From: Chloroflexota bacterium
Lineage (GTDB): Bacteria; Chloroflexota; UBA11872; VXOZ01
Reading direction: 5' to 3'
NCBI GenBank assembly: GCA_026710945.1
Contig: JAPOQA010000016.1
Location: forward strand, 1-64,000
Length of the DNA stretch: 64,000 bases
Shown here: piece after piece, positions 43,388-53,162 of the stretch
Position numbering within the stretch: the stretch's first letter is position 1
How the letters are laid out: each line of letters starts with the position of its first letter
The notes under the pieces: generated by a model
What the model was told of the DNA's origin: nothing
What the model saw: only the letters and a program-made list of their open reading frames with translations
Database searches by the model: none
Position numbers and translations under genes: made by a program

Positions 43388-45295
43388 TCAGCGCACCATT
43401 ATGATGTAGAAAGCGAGCACAAGCGCAGTACCGAGGACAACGCTAAAGGCATAGTTTTCCAAGCGGCCGGTCTGCATGCGGCGGAGGCCGCCGCCAACGC
43501 CGTTGACTATCAAGCCAATGAGATTTACCAGTCCGTCCACGACGTTCAAGTCGAACCAGGCGAAGAGCCAGCCTACGCCCTTCGTTCCGCCCGCCAGGAC
43601 CGTGTCGTAGAAGTCGTCCAGGTAGTACTTATTGACCAGGAGGGCATGAATGAACGGGGTCGCGCCGGCGACAGCCTCCGGCGACGGAGATCTACGTATG
43701 TGGATGCTGTAGGCGATGAGGATTCCAAACACCGCTATGAGTGTAGATACGCCCATCAACGCAACCACAAACGCCGTTGACGGCTTGTGAACCAATCCGG
43801 CAAGCTCAGCCGACAAGAACGTGTCGTGGAGGTAGTTGTGAATTAGCCCGTGCTCCGGCGGAATGCCAACAATACCGGCTCCTATTGCGCCCACTGCCAG
43901 GATGATGAGCGGAATCGTCATCACCCGGGGCGATTCGTGAACATGCGAATGACGCTCCGTCTCCATGCGGGTCTTGCCAAAGAAGGTAAGGAAGATCATA
44001 CGGAACGTGTATACGGCTGTCAGGAATGAGGCCGAGGCCCCCAAGAAGAAGAGAAGATAGCCAAGTTGACCGGAAAGTAGCGTGGCTCCCAGCAATTCGT
44101 CCTTACTCCAGAAGCCCGCCAGCGGGATGATACCGGACAGTGCCAGGCCGCCAATAATGTACGTGGTTCCAGTGACGGGCATCTTTCCAAAGAGGCCGCC
44201 CATACGCTGCATGTCCTGTTCCTCATTGGTACCGTGAATCACGGAGCCTGAGCCAAGGAAGAGGAGACCCTTGAAGAAGGCGTGCGTAGCCAGGTGGAAA
44301 ATCGCCGCGGTGAAGGCCCCCACGCCGAGAGCCATGAACATGAGTCCGAGCTGGCTAACCGTAGAAAACGCAAGGACTCGTTTGATGTCGTTCTGGGCCA
44401 AGCCGATCGTAGCCGCAAAGAGTGCAGTGAATGCGCCGACAAGCGCTACCACCATCATTGCGTTCGGTGTCAGCACGTAGAGTGGATTGAAGCGGGCTAC
44501 CATATAGACGCCTGCCGTCACCATTGTGGCGGCGTGGATCAAGGCGCTCACCGGTGTCGGACCTTCCATCGCGTCGGGCAGCCAGACGTGCAGCGGAAAT
44601 TGCGCCGACTTGCCCATGGCGCCCACGAAGAGCAAGAGACATATGAGGGTGAGCATGCCCGGCATCGCAGCCGCAATCGCCGGAGCTTGCGCGAAGATCT
44701 CGTCATAGTCCAGCGTCCCAAAGACATGCCATGCCAAAATGAGACCGATCAGGAAGCCCACATCGCCAATGCGGTTCGTTAGGAAGGCCTTGATGGCTGC
44801 CGCGGAAGCCGACTGTCGTTCGAACCAAAAGCCAATGAGCAAGTAGGAGCACAAGCCGACGGCTTCCCAGAAAACGAACAGGACGAGCAAGTTTGTCGCC
44901 ATCACGAGCATGATCATTGCAAAGACGAATAGCGGCAGATAGGTGAAGAACCGCCAATAACCGGGGTCGCTGGCCATGTAGCCAATCGAGTAGACGTGAA
45001 CCATGAACGACACGCTCGTGACCACCAAGAGCATGACGAGCGTCAGGGCGTCCACGCGCAATGCGATGTCCAACGCAAAGTCGCCGGAAACGGCCCACGT
45101 CCACAGTGAAACCGTCGCCGGTTCCGCATGGTCCAAGTGCGTGATGAAGAGGGCCACGGTTACGACAAGTGCCCCCAGCACACCCGCGTTGGCTATGAGA
45201 CCGGTGCGTTTCTTTAGGTAAGTGCGTCCAAAGAGGCCATTAATCGCAAACGCGACAAATGGCAGGAGCGGAATTAGCCAGGCAACATCGGTCAT
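43388..45295 (-). CDS. nuoL: NADH-quinone oxidoreductase subunit L
   Basis: 635 residues, the largest pump subunit, with a C-terminal extension that forms the lateral helix along NuoM and NuoN. Motifs: NLLVLFVFWEAVGLCSYLLIGFW, KSAQFPLHVWLPDAMEGPTPVSALIHAATMVTAG (shown in part) and NDIKRVLAFSTVSQLGLMF. It starts 15 bp after the nuoK stop. The C-terminal helix HL and final transmembrane helix appear complete. Confidence 0.94.
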   Translation of the reverse strand: MTDVAWLIPLLPFVAFAINGLFGRTYLKKRTGLIANAGVLGALVVTVALFITHLDHAEPATVSLWTWAVSGDFALDIALRVDALTLVMLLVVTSVSFMVHVYSIGYMASDPGYWRFFTYLPLFVFAMIMLVMATNLLVLFVFWEAVGLCSYLLIGFWFERQSASAAAIKAFLTNRIGDVGFLIGLILAWHVFGTLDYDEIFAQAPAIAAAMPGMLTLICLLLFVGAMGKSAQFPLHVWLPDAMEGPTPVSALIHAATMVTAGVYMVARFNPLYVLTPNAMMVVALVGAFTALFAATIGLAQNDIKRVLAFSTVSQLGLMFMALGVGAFTAAIFHLATHAFFKGLLFLGSGSVIHGTNEEQDMQRMGGLFGKMPVTGTTYIIGGLALSGIIPLAGFWSKDELLGATLLSGQLGYLLFFLGASASFLTAVYTFRMIFLTFFGKTRMETERHSHVHESPRVMTIPLIILAVGAIGAGIVGIPPEHGLIHNYLHDTFLSAELAGLVHKPSTAFVVALMGVSTLIAVFGILIAYSIHIRRSPSPEAVAGATPFIHALLVNKYYLDDFYDTVLAGGTKGVGWLFAWFDLNVVDGLVNLIGLIVNGVGGGLRRMQTGRLENYAFSVVLGTALVLAFYIIMVR

Positions 45296-45310
45296 TGCTT
45301 CTGCGCGCCT

Positions 45311-45619
45311 TTACCCCTTGAGAGTGTCAATTTCATCAACATTGAGCGAATCCCTGTGGCGCGACAACGCCACGATTATGGCGAGCCCAACCGCCGCTTC
45401 AGCAGCGGCTACGGTCAAGGAAAATATGACGAAGGCTTGCCCCAGCATGTTGTTCAGAGCTACGGCAAATCCAACAAACGTGACGTTTGCTCCCAATAAA
45501 ATGAGTTCAATCGACATAAATACAATCAGTAAATTGCGCCGCACCAGCACACCGAGCAGACCGATGATAAAGAGTGCCGCACCCAGCACCAAGTAGTACT
45601 CCAAGGCCGGGATGATCAT
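45311..45619 (-). CDS. nuoK: NADH-quinone oxidoreductase subunit K
   Basis: 102 residues with three membrane helices. The conserved acidic residues lie in FMSIELILLGANVTFVGFA and the AAAEAAVGLAI helix, which join the proton path of complex I. Length and spacing (17 bp after nuoJ) are ordinary. Confidence 0.94.
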   Translation of the reverse strand: MIIPALEYYLVLGAALFIIGLLGVLVRRNLLIVFMSIELILLGANVTFVGFAVALNNMLGQAFVIFSLTVAAAEAAVGLAIIVALSRHRDSLNVDEIDTLKG

Positions 45620-45636
45620 TTAGGTCGACTAGCTCC

Positions 45637-46260
45637 TCAACGCGGCTTGGCCGGATCTTGTTCTCGTTGTTTTGCCTTCTCGTACCGTTCTGCCATCCAC
45701 TCCCCCACACCCATCTGCGAGGATGAGCGGGGTCGTCTCGGCTTCTGTCTTGCCAAGACAATCGCGCCGACTACGGCAGCAGTCAGCAAGACCGAGGCTA
45801 CCTCAAAGGGAAGCAAGTAGTCGCGGAAGAGCACTTGCCCCAAGGCTTGCACGTTGCCGCCCTGTCCAACCACCCAGGCCGGCGTGTGGGGACCCGAGGC
45901 TCCCACCGTAATAGTAGCCCCGGTGAGGACGATGAACTCCAGAAAAAGAACTGCGCCAATCACAATTGCGAGAGGCGCTTGGACGTGGAACTGACGCGCA
46001 CGCTCGACCACACCGAGATTCAGCAGCATCATGGTGAAAAGGAAGAGCACGATTATGGCGCCCGCGTAAATAATAATATGTGCTACGGCAAGAAATTCGG
46101 CGCGAAGCAGAATAAAGATTCCCGCAAGATGGAATACAACACCAACAAGCGCCAGCGCGCATTGGACCGGATTGCGCAGCATGATCACGAGCACGGCAAG
46201 CGCCACGCACGCTACTGCAAGGTACGCAAAAATCAACGTAAGCAAGGTTTCGCTATTCAA
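45637..46260 (-). CDS. nuoJ: NADH-quinone oxidoreductase subunit J
   Basis: 207 residues with five helices; the third (AHIIIYAGAIIVLFLFTMMLLNL) contains the bend that transmits conformational change in complex I. The C-terminal 35 residues are a charged cytoplasmic tail. Its start overlaps the nuoI stop by 8 bp. Confidence 0.92.
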   Translation of the reverse strand: MNSETLLTLIFAYLAVACVALAVLVIMLRNPVQCALALVGVVFHLAGIFILLRAEFLAVAHIIIYAGAIIVLFLFTMMLLNLGVVERARQFHVQAPLAIVIGAVLFLEFIVLTGATITVGASGPHTPAWVVGQGGNVQALGQVLFRDYLLPFEVASVLLTAAVVGAIVLARQKPRRPRSSSQMGVGEWMAERYEKAKQREQDPAKPR

Positions 46261-46711
46261 GCGTAGCTACCTCCTTGCCTTGCTTGTCCACCAGGTCCAT
46301 CAGGCGATCAACGTCGTAGATGAGTGTACTGCGGTCATCCGTAGAGAAATTGTACGCGTTCGTCATTTCCAATGCCTCCACCGGACAGGCCTCGACACAC
46401 AGCCCACAGAAGAGGCAGCGACCGACGTCAAGCGTATATGACGTTACCACTTTATCGGTAGGTTGCGCGGGATTCGACTCCGTCGTGATGGTAATGCACT
46501 CATTCGGACACGCAGTCTCGCAAAGGCCGCAGCCCACGCACTTCGGCCGACCGTCCGGCCTGCGCCGCATGCCAACAGCACCGCGAAAGATCGCAGAGAG
46601 GGGCCGTTTCTCCTCCGGATAGCGGATTGTTACCGGCTGCCGGAAGAACTCACGGAGGGTAACACTGAGCCCTCTCGCTATTGGCAGCAGCGAGTCGATC
46701 CGAAAACTCAT
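46253..46711 (-). CDS. nuoI: NADH-quinone oxidoreductase subunit I
   Basis: 152 residues, with two [4Fe-4S] clusters (N6a and N6b): CVGCGLCETACPNECI and CLFCGLCVEACPVEAL. The end AYNFSTDDRSTLIYD is characteristic. It transfers electrons from the peripheral arm towards NuoB near the quinone site. Present next to nuoH, as usual. Confidence 0.94.
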   Translation of the reverse strand: MSFRIDSLLPIARGLSVTLREFFRQPVTIRYPEEKRPLSAIFRGAVGMRRRPDGRPKCVGCGLCETACPNECITITTESNPAQPTDKVVTSYTLDVGRCLFCGLCVEACPVEALEMTNAYNFSTDDRSTLIYDVDRLMDLVDKQGKEVATLE

Positions 46712-46736
46712 TGCGTCTCCTTTCCGGAAGTTAGAT

Positions 46737-47756
46737 TCAGGCGTAAATAGTCAGTTTTAGCACCGTTGCGACTGCAAGATTCACCAGTCCCAGCGGCAAA
46801 AGCACTTTCCAGCAAAAGTTCATCATTTGATCGTAGCGAAACCGCGGCAACGTGGCGCGGATCCAAAAGTAAAAGAAAAGAAAGAGCAGGACTTTGCTCA
46901 TCATGATGCCAACAGCAAGCAAGGTTGTGAAGAGATGGCCGATATATGGCTCCAGCAACTGGGCCGGCCATCCTCCACCCAAGAATACCGCACTCACCAA
47001 GAAGGAGACGAGCACCATATTTGCGTACTCGGCCAGGAAGAAGAACATGAACCGCGCGCCGGAATACTCTACGTGATAGCCGGACACAAGCTCGGTTTCC
47101 GCTTCCGGTAAGTCAAAGGGGGCGCGGTTGGTTTCCGCCAACGCGGCGCAAACAAAGACAAATGCGCCGATAAACAGCGGTATAGCGTATGGCACCTGCT
47201 GCTGCCGCACAATCTCCGGCAACGAGAGCGACCCGGCGAGCACCACAACACCGACGAGCGCCAAGCCAAGCATAATCTCATAGCTAATCATCTGTGCGCT
47301 CGACCGGAGGCTACCCAACAAGGCGTACTTGCTATTGGACGCCCAGCCGGCCATAACGATGCCGTATACCGCTACGGACGTTAGCGCCACGATGTAGAGC
47401 ACGCCGACGTTAAGATCAGTGGGATAGAGGCCGATGACTCGTCCAAAGATGTGCAGTTCGGTGCCAATCGGCACGACAGACCAAGCCATAAACGACGGAA
47501 CCAAGAGCAGAAACGGCGCGAGAATGAAGAGCGCACGATCTGCACCTGCCGGAATCATGTCTTCTTTGCCCAAGAGCTTGACGGCATCGGCCAGCGTTTG
47601 GAATAAGCCAAAGGGGCCGACGCGGTTGGGGCCAACTCGCGACTGGATGCGGCCCAGGATGCGACGTTCTGCCCAAATCAGGGGCGGCACGGCCAGCAGC
47701 GGAACCAAGAACGCGATGATCGACTTGAAGATTACGGCAATGACAAGCTCAGTCAT
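46737..47756 (-). CDS. nuoH: NADH-quinone oxidoreductase subunit H
   Basis: 339 residues, eight helices, the quinone-chamber subunit of complex I. Diagnostic segments: RRILGRIQSRVGPNRVGPFG, LADAVKLLGKEDMIPA, ETNRAPFDLPEAETELV and RATLPRFRYDQMMNFCWKVLLPL. The acidic residues of the E-channel are all present. It starts 15 bp after nuoG. Confidence 0.95.
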   Translation of the reverse strand: MTELVIAVIFKSIIAFLVPLLAVPPLIWAERRILGRIQSRVGPNRVGPFGLFQTLADAVKLLGKEDMIPAGADRALFILAPFLLLVPSFMAWSVVPIGTELHIFGRVIGLYPTDLNVGVLYIVALTSVAVYGIVMAGWASNSKYALLGSLRSSAQMISYEIMLGLALVGVVVLAGSLSLPEIVRQQQVPYAIPLFIGAFVFVCAALAETNRAPFDLPEAETELVSGYHVEYSGARFMFFFLAEYANMVLVSFLVSAVFLGGGWPAQLLEPYIGHLFTTLLAVGIMMSKVLLFLFFYFWIRATLPRFRYDQMMNFCWKVLLPLGLVNLAVATVLKLTIYA

Positions 47757-47771
47757 GAATCAGTTCCTAAT

Positions 47772-50333
47772 TCACCTCTGCCCCGGCATCGTCGATGCCG
47801 ACGACTCCGCTGTAGATGACGTAACTGCGGCTCGCACTGATACCGCCACCGCGGCTTCCGCTCCTAGCAAAGCGCCCACCGGCGCATCCGGGAAGCCAAC
47901 GGGAACATAGACAATGTCTTCCGCCAATCGGTCATTGGCTTTCGCAGTAACTACCAGATCGGCGCCGTTCGCCTGAATGTCTACCTTTTCGCCGTCTCGA
48001 ACGCCGATGCGGTCTAACTGTGCCGGATGCAATTCAGCTATCGGCTCTGCGACCATCCGGCGCAAGTTGCTACTGTAGCGTCCGGTAACTCCCGGCACGA
48101 AGAGGTGGTCTTGGGTTACCAAGAGCAGCTTGCCGTCTCCATTCACGCTGGGGAGCGTGGGGAGATCCTGCCAACCGAAGCCCTGCGTGCTGTGCGTAAT
48201 GGGGATGTCGGCCAACACTGCAGCAATTTCCTGCGCAACCGAGTCCGAATTCCGGTATGTCCACTGCGCGCCAAGCTGTAGCGCAAGTTCAGTCAAAATC
48301 TGCCAATCGGGTTTCGCTTCGCCTACGGGCGGGATTGCCGCTTGGGCTCGTTGAGACCGCCCCTCCAAATTGGTGTACGTCCCGGTCTTTTCCGCAAAGC
48401 TGACGGCAGGCAAAACGACGTCGGCGTGCTCCGCCGCCGTGCTACTTACGAAGATGTCTTGCACCACCACAAAGTCTGCTTGCTCAAGAGTTGCTTGCGC
48501 TTGGTTGCGGTTGCGGGCGCTCGCCGCTAAATCCTCTCCAATTACGAAGAGCACAGCAACATCGGCGCCGGCCAAGAGATCGTCAACTGTTAATCCCTGA
48601 GAATCTGGCAGCACCACGTCCCACAGCCTGCCCAACGCACTGCGAGCCTGGGCGTCGTCAACGCTGCGGAAATTCGGCAGTATGTCCGCTCCCGCGCCCA
48701 TTTGCACCAAACCTCTGGAGTTTGCCTTATTAGCCAAGGGGAAGAGATGCGCGCTTGGCAAGGCCAACTTGAGATTGGCCGCCGCTTGAGCAAAGCTCTC
48801 GGCGCTGCCAATTAGCCAATTGCCGAGGGCCCAGACTATGCCGACGTTGCCAGCCTGCGCGAGTAATTCTGCAACCTGGCCGATCTCCTCCGCAGCGATA
48901 CCGGTATCTGTGGCAGCGCTCTCCAGAGTATAGCCACGCAATTCCTCCGGCGCGTTATCGTTCTCTGATCGGCGCAAAATATCACTGGCTAGTCCTTGAA
49001 CCAGGTGCTCTTCCGATCCCGGGCGTACGCGCAGCACGTGGCTTGCGAAGCGACTGTCCTGTCTGCTCGGCAAACTACTGACTTGGATAAGCGATTTTCC
49101 TTGGTCACGTACCCACTGCCGCATGCGCATACCAAGCACATCATGGCTTTCCATAATGTCGCCACCGACGACCAAGAAAGCATCCATTTGCTGCATCTGA
49201 TCGATACTGAAGTTGAAGGCGGCAGGTCCTAAGGCGCTGAGGGTGGGTATGAACGTCCAGCGCTCAGTGCTGTCAACGTTGTTGGTACCGATGACGTCCC
49301 GCATGAGACGCGACACGAGATAGTTTTCTTCATCTGAGAGCCGCCCGGAGGTAATGGCCGCTACGGAATCGGGCCCACTCTGCGCTTTTGCTTCCGTGAC
49401 TTGCGCCGCGACCAAACTGAGCGCTTCGTCCCAGCTTGCGGCTTCAAGTTGACCGTCTCTGCGCACCAGCGGTTGAGTCACGCGCGCGTCATCATGAATG
49501 TAGTCGTAGCCAAAGCGTCCGCGCGTGCAGAGCATGCCGTCTCCAGGCCCCCTGTCTCGCGTGTTTACCGGAGTTTGGTCGCGGAGCGCCGGATTCGCTT
49601 TCGTGCGCAGCACCTCGCCCATGCGCGTTTCAACGTGCATCTGGCAGCCGACGCTGCAGTGGTTGCAGATAGACTCGCTCTGGTGCACCTGCCATGCGCG
49701 GCCGCTGTGCATGAAGGGCCGGCTCAGCAGAGCGCCTACCGGGCAAACTTCAATACACTCTCCGCACTCGACGCAGTCCAGCGGTTCATCGAACTGCGTG
49801 CCGATATAGCTGTGGAAGCCGCGCAGATTAAAGGTAAGGGCGCTATCTCCGACTCTTTCATCGCAGACTCGCACGCACTTGCCGCAATAGATGCAGCGGT
49901 TTGGGTCCCACTCGATTAGCGGGCTGAATTCGTGGTCCGGTTCGTTTGGATTGTCGCTGCCCAACTTGCTGCGGTATACGCCCACCTCATAAGCGGTGTG
50001 CTGCAAGTCGCAGACACCGGACTTGTCGCAGTACGGGCAGTCGAGCGGGTGGTGCTGTAGGGTCATCTCCATGATGCCCTGCTGCGCATGCACCACCGGG
50101 TCGGTCTTGGTGCTCACCACCATGCCGTCCATGGCCATGGTATTGCAGGAAGAGAGCGGCTTAGGGGCCCGTTCGACCTCAACCACGCACATGCGGCAGG
50201 CGCCGTACGGCTTGAGGAAGGTATCAAAACATAGAGTAGGAATGTAGATACCAGACTTGCGCGCGGCATCGAGGATCGTCGACCCGTCAGGTACCGTTAC
50301 CTCTTGACCGTCAACTGTCAGTGTTACCGGCAT
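47772..50333 (-). CDS. nuoG: NADH-quinone oxidoreductase subunit G
   Basis: 853 residues. The [2Fe-2S] site (N1b) is in CFDTFLKPYGACRMC plus the CNT cysteine; the His-Cys3 N5 site is HHPLDCPYCDKSGVC; N4 is formed by CIYCGKCVRVC and CVECGECIEVCPVG; an additional cluster of the N7 type is present (CNHCSVGC, then a cysteine in MLCTRGR). A long molybdopterin-oxidoreductase-like domain without obvious catalytic residues follows. The protein normally takes electrons from NuoF, but nuoE and nuoF are absent between nuoD and nuoG, where they would be expected. Confidence 0.93.
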   Translation of the reverse strand: MPVTLTVDGQEVTVPDGSTILDAARKSGIYIPTLCFDTFLKPYGACRMCVVEVERAPKPLSSCNTMAMDGMVVSTKTDPVVHAQQGIMEMTLQHHPLDCPYCDKSGVCDLQHTAYEVGVYRSKLGSDNPNEPDHEFSPLIEWDPNRCIYCGKCVRVCDERVGDSALTFNLRGFHSYIGTQFDEPLDCVECGECIEVCPVGALLSRPFMHSGRAWQVHQSESICNHCSVGCQMHVETRMGEVLRTKANPALRDQTPVNTRDRGPGDGMLCTRGRFGYDYIHDDARVTQPLVRRDGQLEAASWDEALSLVAAQVTEAKAQSGPDSVAAITSGRLSDEENYLVSRLMRDVIGTNNVDSTERWTFIPTLSALGPAAFNFSIDQMQQMDAFLVVGGDIMESHDVLGMRMRQWVRDQGKSLIQVSSLPSRQDSRFASHVLRVRPGSEEHLVQGLASDILRRSENDNAPEELRGYTLESAATDTGIAAEEIGQVAELLAQAGNVGIVWALGNWLIGSAESFAQAAANLKLALPSAHLFPLANKANSRGLVQMGAGADILPNFRSVDDAQARSALGRLWDVVLPDSQGLTVDDLLAGADVAVLFVIGEDLAASARNRNQAQATLEQADFVVVQDIFVSSTAAEHADVVLPAVSFAEKTGTYTNLEGRSQRAQAAIPPVGEAKPDWQILTELALQLGAQWTYRNSDSVAQEIAAVLADIPITHSTQGFGWQDLPTLPSVNGDGKLLLVTQDHLFVPGVTGRYSSNLRRMVAEPIAELHPAQLDRIGVRDGEKVDIQANGADLVVTAKANDRLAEDIVYVPVGFPDAPVGALLGAEAAVAVSVRAAVTSSTAESSASTMPGQR

Positions 50334-50394
50334 CTTTCCCTCTTCTCACCCACCGCAAATTTTTGAGACCACTCGTCCACTAGGCAAATCGTTG

Positions 50395-51600
50395 CTAACG
50401 ATCAATCTCTCCAAGCACAATGTCAATGCTTCCAATTACCGCAACCACGTCTGCCAGCAGCCGTCCCTTAACCAGATACGGCAGCGACTGCAGATTTGCA
50501 AAAGACGGCGAGCGCACGTGCATACGGTACGGTTTGCCGCTGCCGTCGCTGACAACATAGAAAGCCAGTTCCCCCTTTGGCGCCTCGATAGCTGCGTACG
50601 TTTCACCGCGTGGCACCGGGAAGCCGTGGATGTACATCCAGAAGTGATTGATCATTGCTTCCATATCGGTATAGAGGCGGGGCGTGTCGGGTCGGGCGAC
50701 GCGCGCGTCATCCGTCATGACCGGGCCTGGTGGCAAGTGATCGATTACTTGCCGCATGATGCGTACGCTCTGGCGCATCTCCTCAAGGCGCAGCAGATAG
50801 CGGCTATAGACATCGCCTTTGCCGGTTCCGATTGGGACGTCAAACTCCACCTTATCGTAGGCGGCATAGGGTTCCGCTTTGCGGATGTCCCACTCCACCC
50901 CCGAGCCGCGCAAGCAAGCGCCGGAAAGCCCCATCGCAATCGCGTCATCGGCGGAAATGACGCCCACGTCCACAGTACGTCCCAGCCAGAGCTCATTCTT
51001 GCTGAGCAGCGTGTCGAATTGATTGATTTCCTTGATGAAGTAGTCCAGAGAACTTTCAAGCTTTTCGTAGAAGGTCTCGCTCGGCTCTTCCAGGAAGCCG
51101 CCGGGCCGCATGACGCTGTGGGTCATCCGCGCGCCGCAAAGCTCTTCGAAGAGTTCGAGCACGCGTTCACGGGCACGGAAGGCATAGAGAAAGACCGACA
51201 TGGCGCCGATATCCAGCGCGTGGGTGCCGATCCAGACCAGATGTCCTGCCAGACGTCCCAACTCGCCAACAATGCAGCGCAGCCATTGCGCGCGTTCCGG
51301 CACTTCTATACCCGCAAGCGTTTCTACGGCCACCAACCAGCCAAGGTTACTGGACGCCGCTGCGGTGTAATCCATGCGGTCCGTGTAGCCGAGAATCTGC
51401 GTATACGTTTCACTCTCGGCAATCTTCTCAGTGCCGCGATGCAGGTAGCCGATGATGGGTACGGCTTCCTCGATGTACTCACCATCCATCTTCAAAATGA
51501 CCCGCAGCACACCATGCGTACTGGGATGCTGTGGCCCCATATTCAGGATCAGTCCTGAATCGCCTTCACCTGCGATGCGTTCAACTTCGACAGTCGCCAT
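50395..51600 (-). CDS. nuoD: NADH-quinone oxidoreductase subunit D
   Basis: 401 residues. Segments NMGPQHPSTHGVLRV, GYLHRGTEKIAE, GVISADDAIAMGLSGACLRGSG and the C-terminal GSIDIVLGEIDR are those of the 49-kDa subunit, which with NuoB forms the quinone-binding pocket and derives from hydrogenase large subunits. It is followed directly by nuoG (61 bp), with nuoE/F missing. Confidence 0.95.
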   Translation of the reverse strand: MATVEVERIAGEGDSGLILNMGPQHPSTHGVLRVILKMDGEYIEEAVPIIGYLHRGTEKIAESETYTQILGYTDRMDYTAAASSNLGWLVAVETLAGIEVPERAQWLRCIVGELGRLAGHLVWIGTHALDIGAMSVFLYAFRARERVLELFEELCGARMTHSVMRPGGFLEEPSETFYEKLESSLDYFIKEINQFDTLLSKNELWLGRTVDVGVISADDAIAMGLSGACLRGSGVEWDIRKAEPYAAYDKVEFDVPIGTGKGDVYSRYLLRLEEMRQSVRIMRQVIDHLPPGPVMTDDARVARPDTPRLYTDMEAMINHFWMYIHGFPVPRGETYAAIEAPKGELAFYVVSDGSGKPYRMHVRSPSFANLQSLPYLVKGRLLADVVAVIGSIDIVLGEIDR

Positions 51601-51639
51601 CTGACGCTCTCACTACACCTTACGGAGCCGCCCTATCAA

Positions 51640-52125
51640 TCAGAGACCTTCCCGGGGGAAGTCTTTGCGCAGTGGGTGATACTCGTAGTCTTCATCCATT
51701 AGGATGCGCCGGAGATCCGGATGGTTTTCGAATTTTATGCCCATTAGATCGTAGACTTCACGCTCCGGCCAGTCGGCGCCGGGCCAGACCTGTGCCATAG
51801 ATTCTATCGACTCGCTCGCGGCAATGCGCGTCTTGACGCGAATGCTGCGATTGTCCGGAATCGAGCGCAGGTGGTAGACGACTTCATATTCCTGCGTCTC
51901 GCCCGGCCAGTGTACCGCCGTCACGTCACCAAAGTAATTGAAGCGAAGCTCCAAGTCATCCCGCAATACCGTTGCGACCGCCAGAAGGTCCGCCGCCGCA
52001 ATCTCTATCGTCAGAAAATTGCGTTGGGTATTTGCAGCAATGACCTTATCGTCCAGGACCGCTTGCACACGTTCCTGAATAGTTTCCGCGGCAACCGGCG
52101 GCGGAATGCTCACGACTCCACTCAC
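51640..52125 (-). CDS. nuoC: NADH-quinone oxidoreductase subunit C
   Basis: 161 residues from GTG 52125, overlapping the nuoB stop as GTGA. Signature [40 protein letters not shown] (30-kDa subunit, in several pieces here). Separate from nuoD, not fused as in E. coli. It contributes to the peripheral arm scaffold. Confidence 0.93.
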   Translation of the reverse strand: MSGVVSIPPPVAAETIQERVQAVLDDKVIAANTQRNFLTIEIAAADLLAVATVLRDDLELRFNYFGDVTAVHWPGETQEYEVVYHLRSIPDNRSIRVKTRIAASESIESMAQVWPGADWPEREVYDLMGIKFENHPDLRRILMDEDYEYHPLRKDFPREGL

Positions 52126-52703
52126 TCCTTGGCCGCCGCAGCGGCACGGGCGGTAAGCAGGGCTTCCTCAGAGCCTGCCCATTCGCCTTGCTTGATCTTT
52201 TGCTGCAATAACATTAGACCATCAAGCAGCGCCTCCGGCCGCGGCGGACAACCGGGCACGTAGATGTCAACAGGAACCGCAAGGTCTACGCCTTGGAGCA
52301 CACTATAGGAGCGGTACGGACCTCCACACGTCGCGCAATTGCCATGGGCAATCACCCAACACGGACGCGCCATTTGTTCCCAAAGGTTGCGAATGATGGG
52401 CGCCATCTTCTTGGTCACCGTGCCTGCCACAATCATCACATCGGACTGTCTCGGCGTTGCCCGCGGTGCCATGCCGAAGCGGTCCATATCATAGTGTGAG
52501 GCAAACAGCGCCATCATCTCAATTGCGCAGCACGCCAGGCCAAACGTCATAGGCCACAATGCATTTGCCCGTCCCCAGTTCAAGACTTGATCAGCGGAAG
52601 CGAGTACAAAGCCGGAAGCGCCGGTTTTCTGCCCAGCGGTCTGCGCAGTCGGCAGGGTAAGTGTATCTTCTACAACCCCCAATCGAACGCTCCTTTCTTC
52701 CAT
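52122..52703 (-). CDS. nuoB: NADH-quinone oxidoreductase subunit B
   Basis: 193 residues from ATG 52703; TTG 52682, 7 nt after GGAG, is a good alternative and would shorten the 34-bp overlap with nuoA. The N2 [4Fe-4S] ligands are in [11 protein letters not shown], then NCATCGG and [17 protein letters not shown]2 is the last cluster before quinone. The C-terminal 20 residues are a variable Ala-rich tail. Confidence 0.94.
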   Translation of the reverse strand: MEERSVRLGVVEDTLTLPTAQTAGQKTGASGFVLASADQVLNWGRANALWPMTFGLACCAIEMMALFASHYDMDRFGMAPRATPRQSDVMIVAGTVTKKMAPIIRNLWEQMARPCWVIAHGNCATCGGPYRSYSVLQGVDLAVPVDIYVPGCPPRPEALLDGLMLLQQKIKQGEWAGSEEALLTARAAAAAKE

Positions 52704-53047
52704 GCGTAAACGTATCCCACGAGCAAGATAGCAATAAATATCGCCATTTCAATCAGACCAAACAGGCCGAGCGACGCCAAGATGACGGCCCATGGGAAGA
52801 GAAACGCAAGCTCCAAGTCGAAGACAACGTACACAATTGCCACCAAGTAGAAGTGCACGCCGTGACGACCGCGCGTATCGCCCACCAAGCCACTGGGGCC
52901 AATCCCGGATTCGTAAGGGATTGTGCGCAGTGGTCCCGGTTTGAATTTCGGTCGTAGTACGGAAGCAAGAGCCAGCGCGATGATGCCGAATGCAGACGCA
53001 GCGACGAAGAGCACCAAGAACGGGATGTATCCAACGTAATACTCCAT
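52670..53047 (-). CDS. nuoA: NADH-quinone oxidoreductase subunit A
   Basis: 125 residues with three helices; YESGIGPSG and [22 protein letters not shown] are conserved NuoA segments, though the loop cysteine seen in many homologues is replaced (YESGIGP rather than YECG). First gene of the nuo operon, with a recognisable promoter 50 bp upstream. Confidence 0.93.
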   Translation of the reverse strand: MEYYVGYIPFLVLFVAASAFGIIALALASVLRPKFKPGPLRTIPYESGIGPSGLVGDTRGRHGVHFYLVAIVYVVFDLELAFLFPWAVILASLGLFGLIEMAIFIAILLVGYVYAWKKGAFDWGL

Positions 53048-53097
53048 GCCTAACGCCCTACCCTACTCTATGACTGTTGCCAGCGCACTCCGGTCTT

Positions 53098-53126
53098 ATA
53101 ATGGACGAATCGTTCACCATTTTCAA
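53098..53126 (-). promoter_or_regulatory. Putative nuo operon promoter
   Basis: On the minus strand, -35 TTGAAA (53121-53126) and -10 CATTAT (53098-53103) are 17 bp apart. The -10 lies 50 bp before ATG 53047. Between the two boxes is TGGTGAA, a 6/7 match to one Rex half-site. Confidence 0.5.
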
Positions 53127-53162
53127 CCGTACTCCAGCGCGCCTCAATTCAGGTTGCGCGGT

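Noticed and set aside
50392-51558. 388-codon plus-strand open frame opposite nuoD
   Set aside because: It is a shadow of the nuoD codons, His/Arg/Cys-rich and without any domain.
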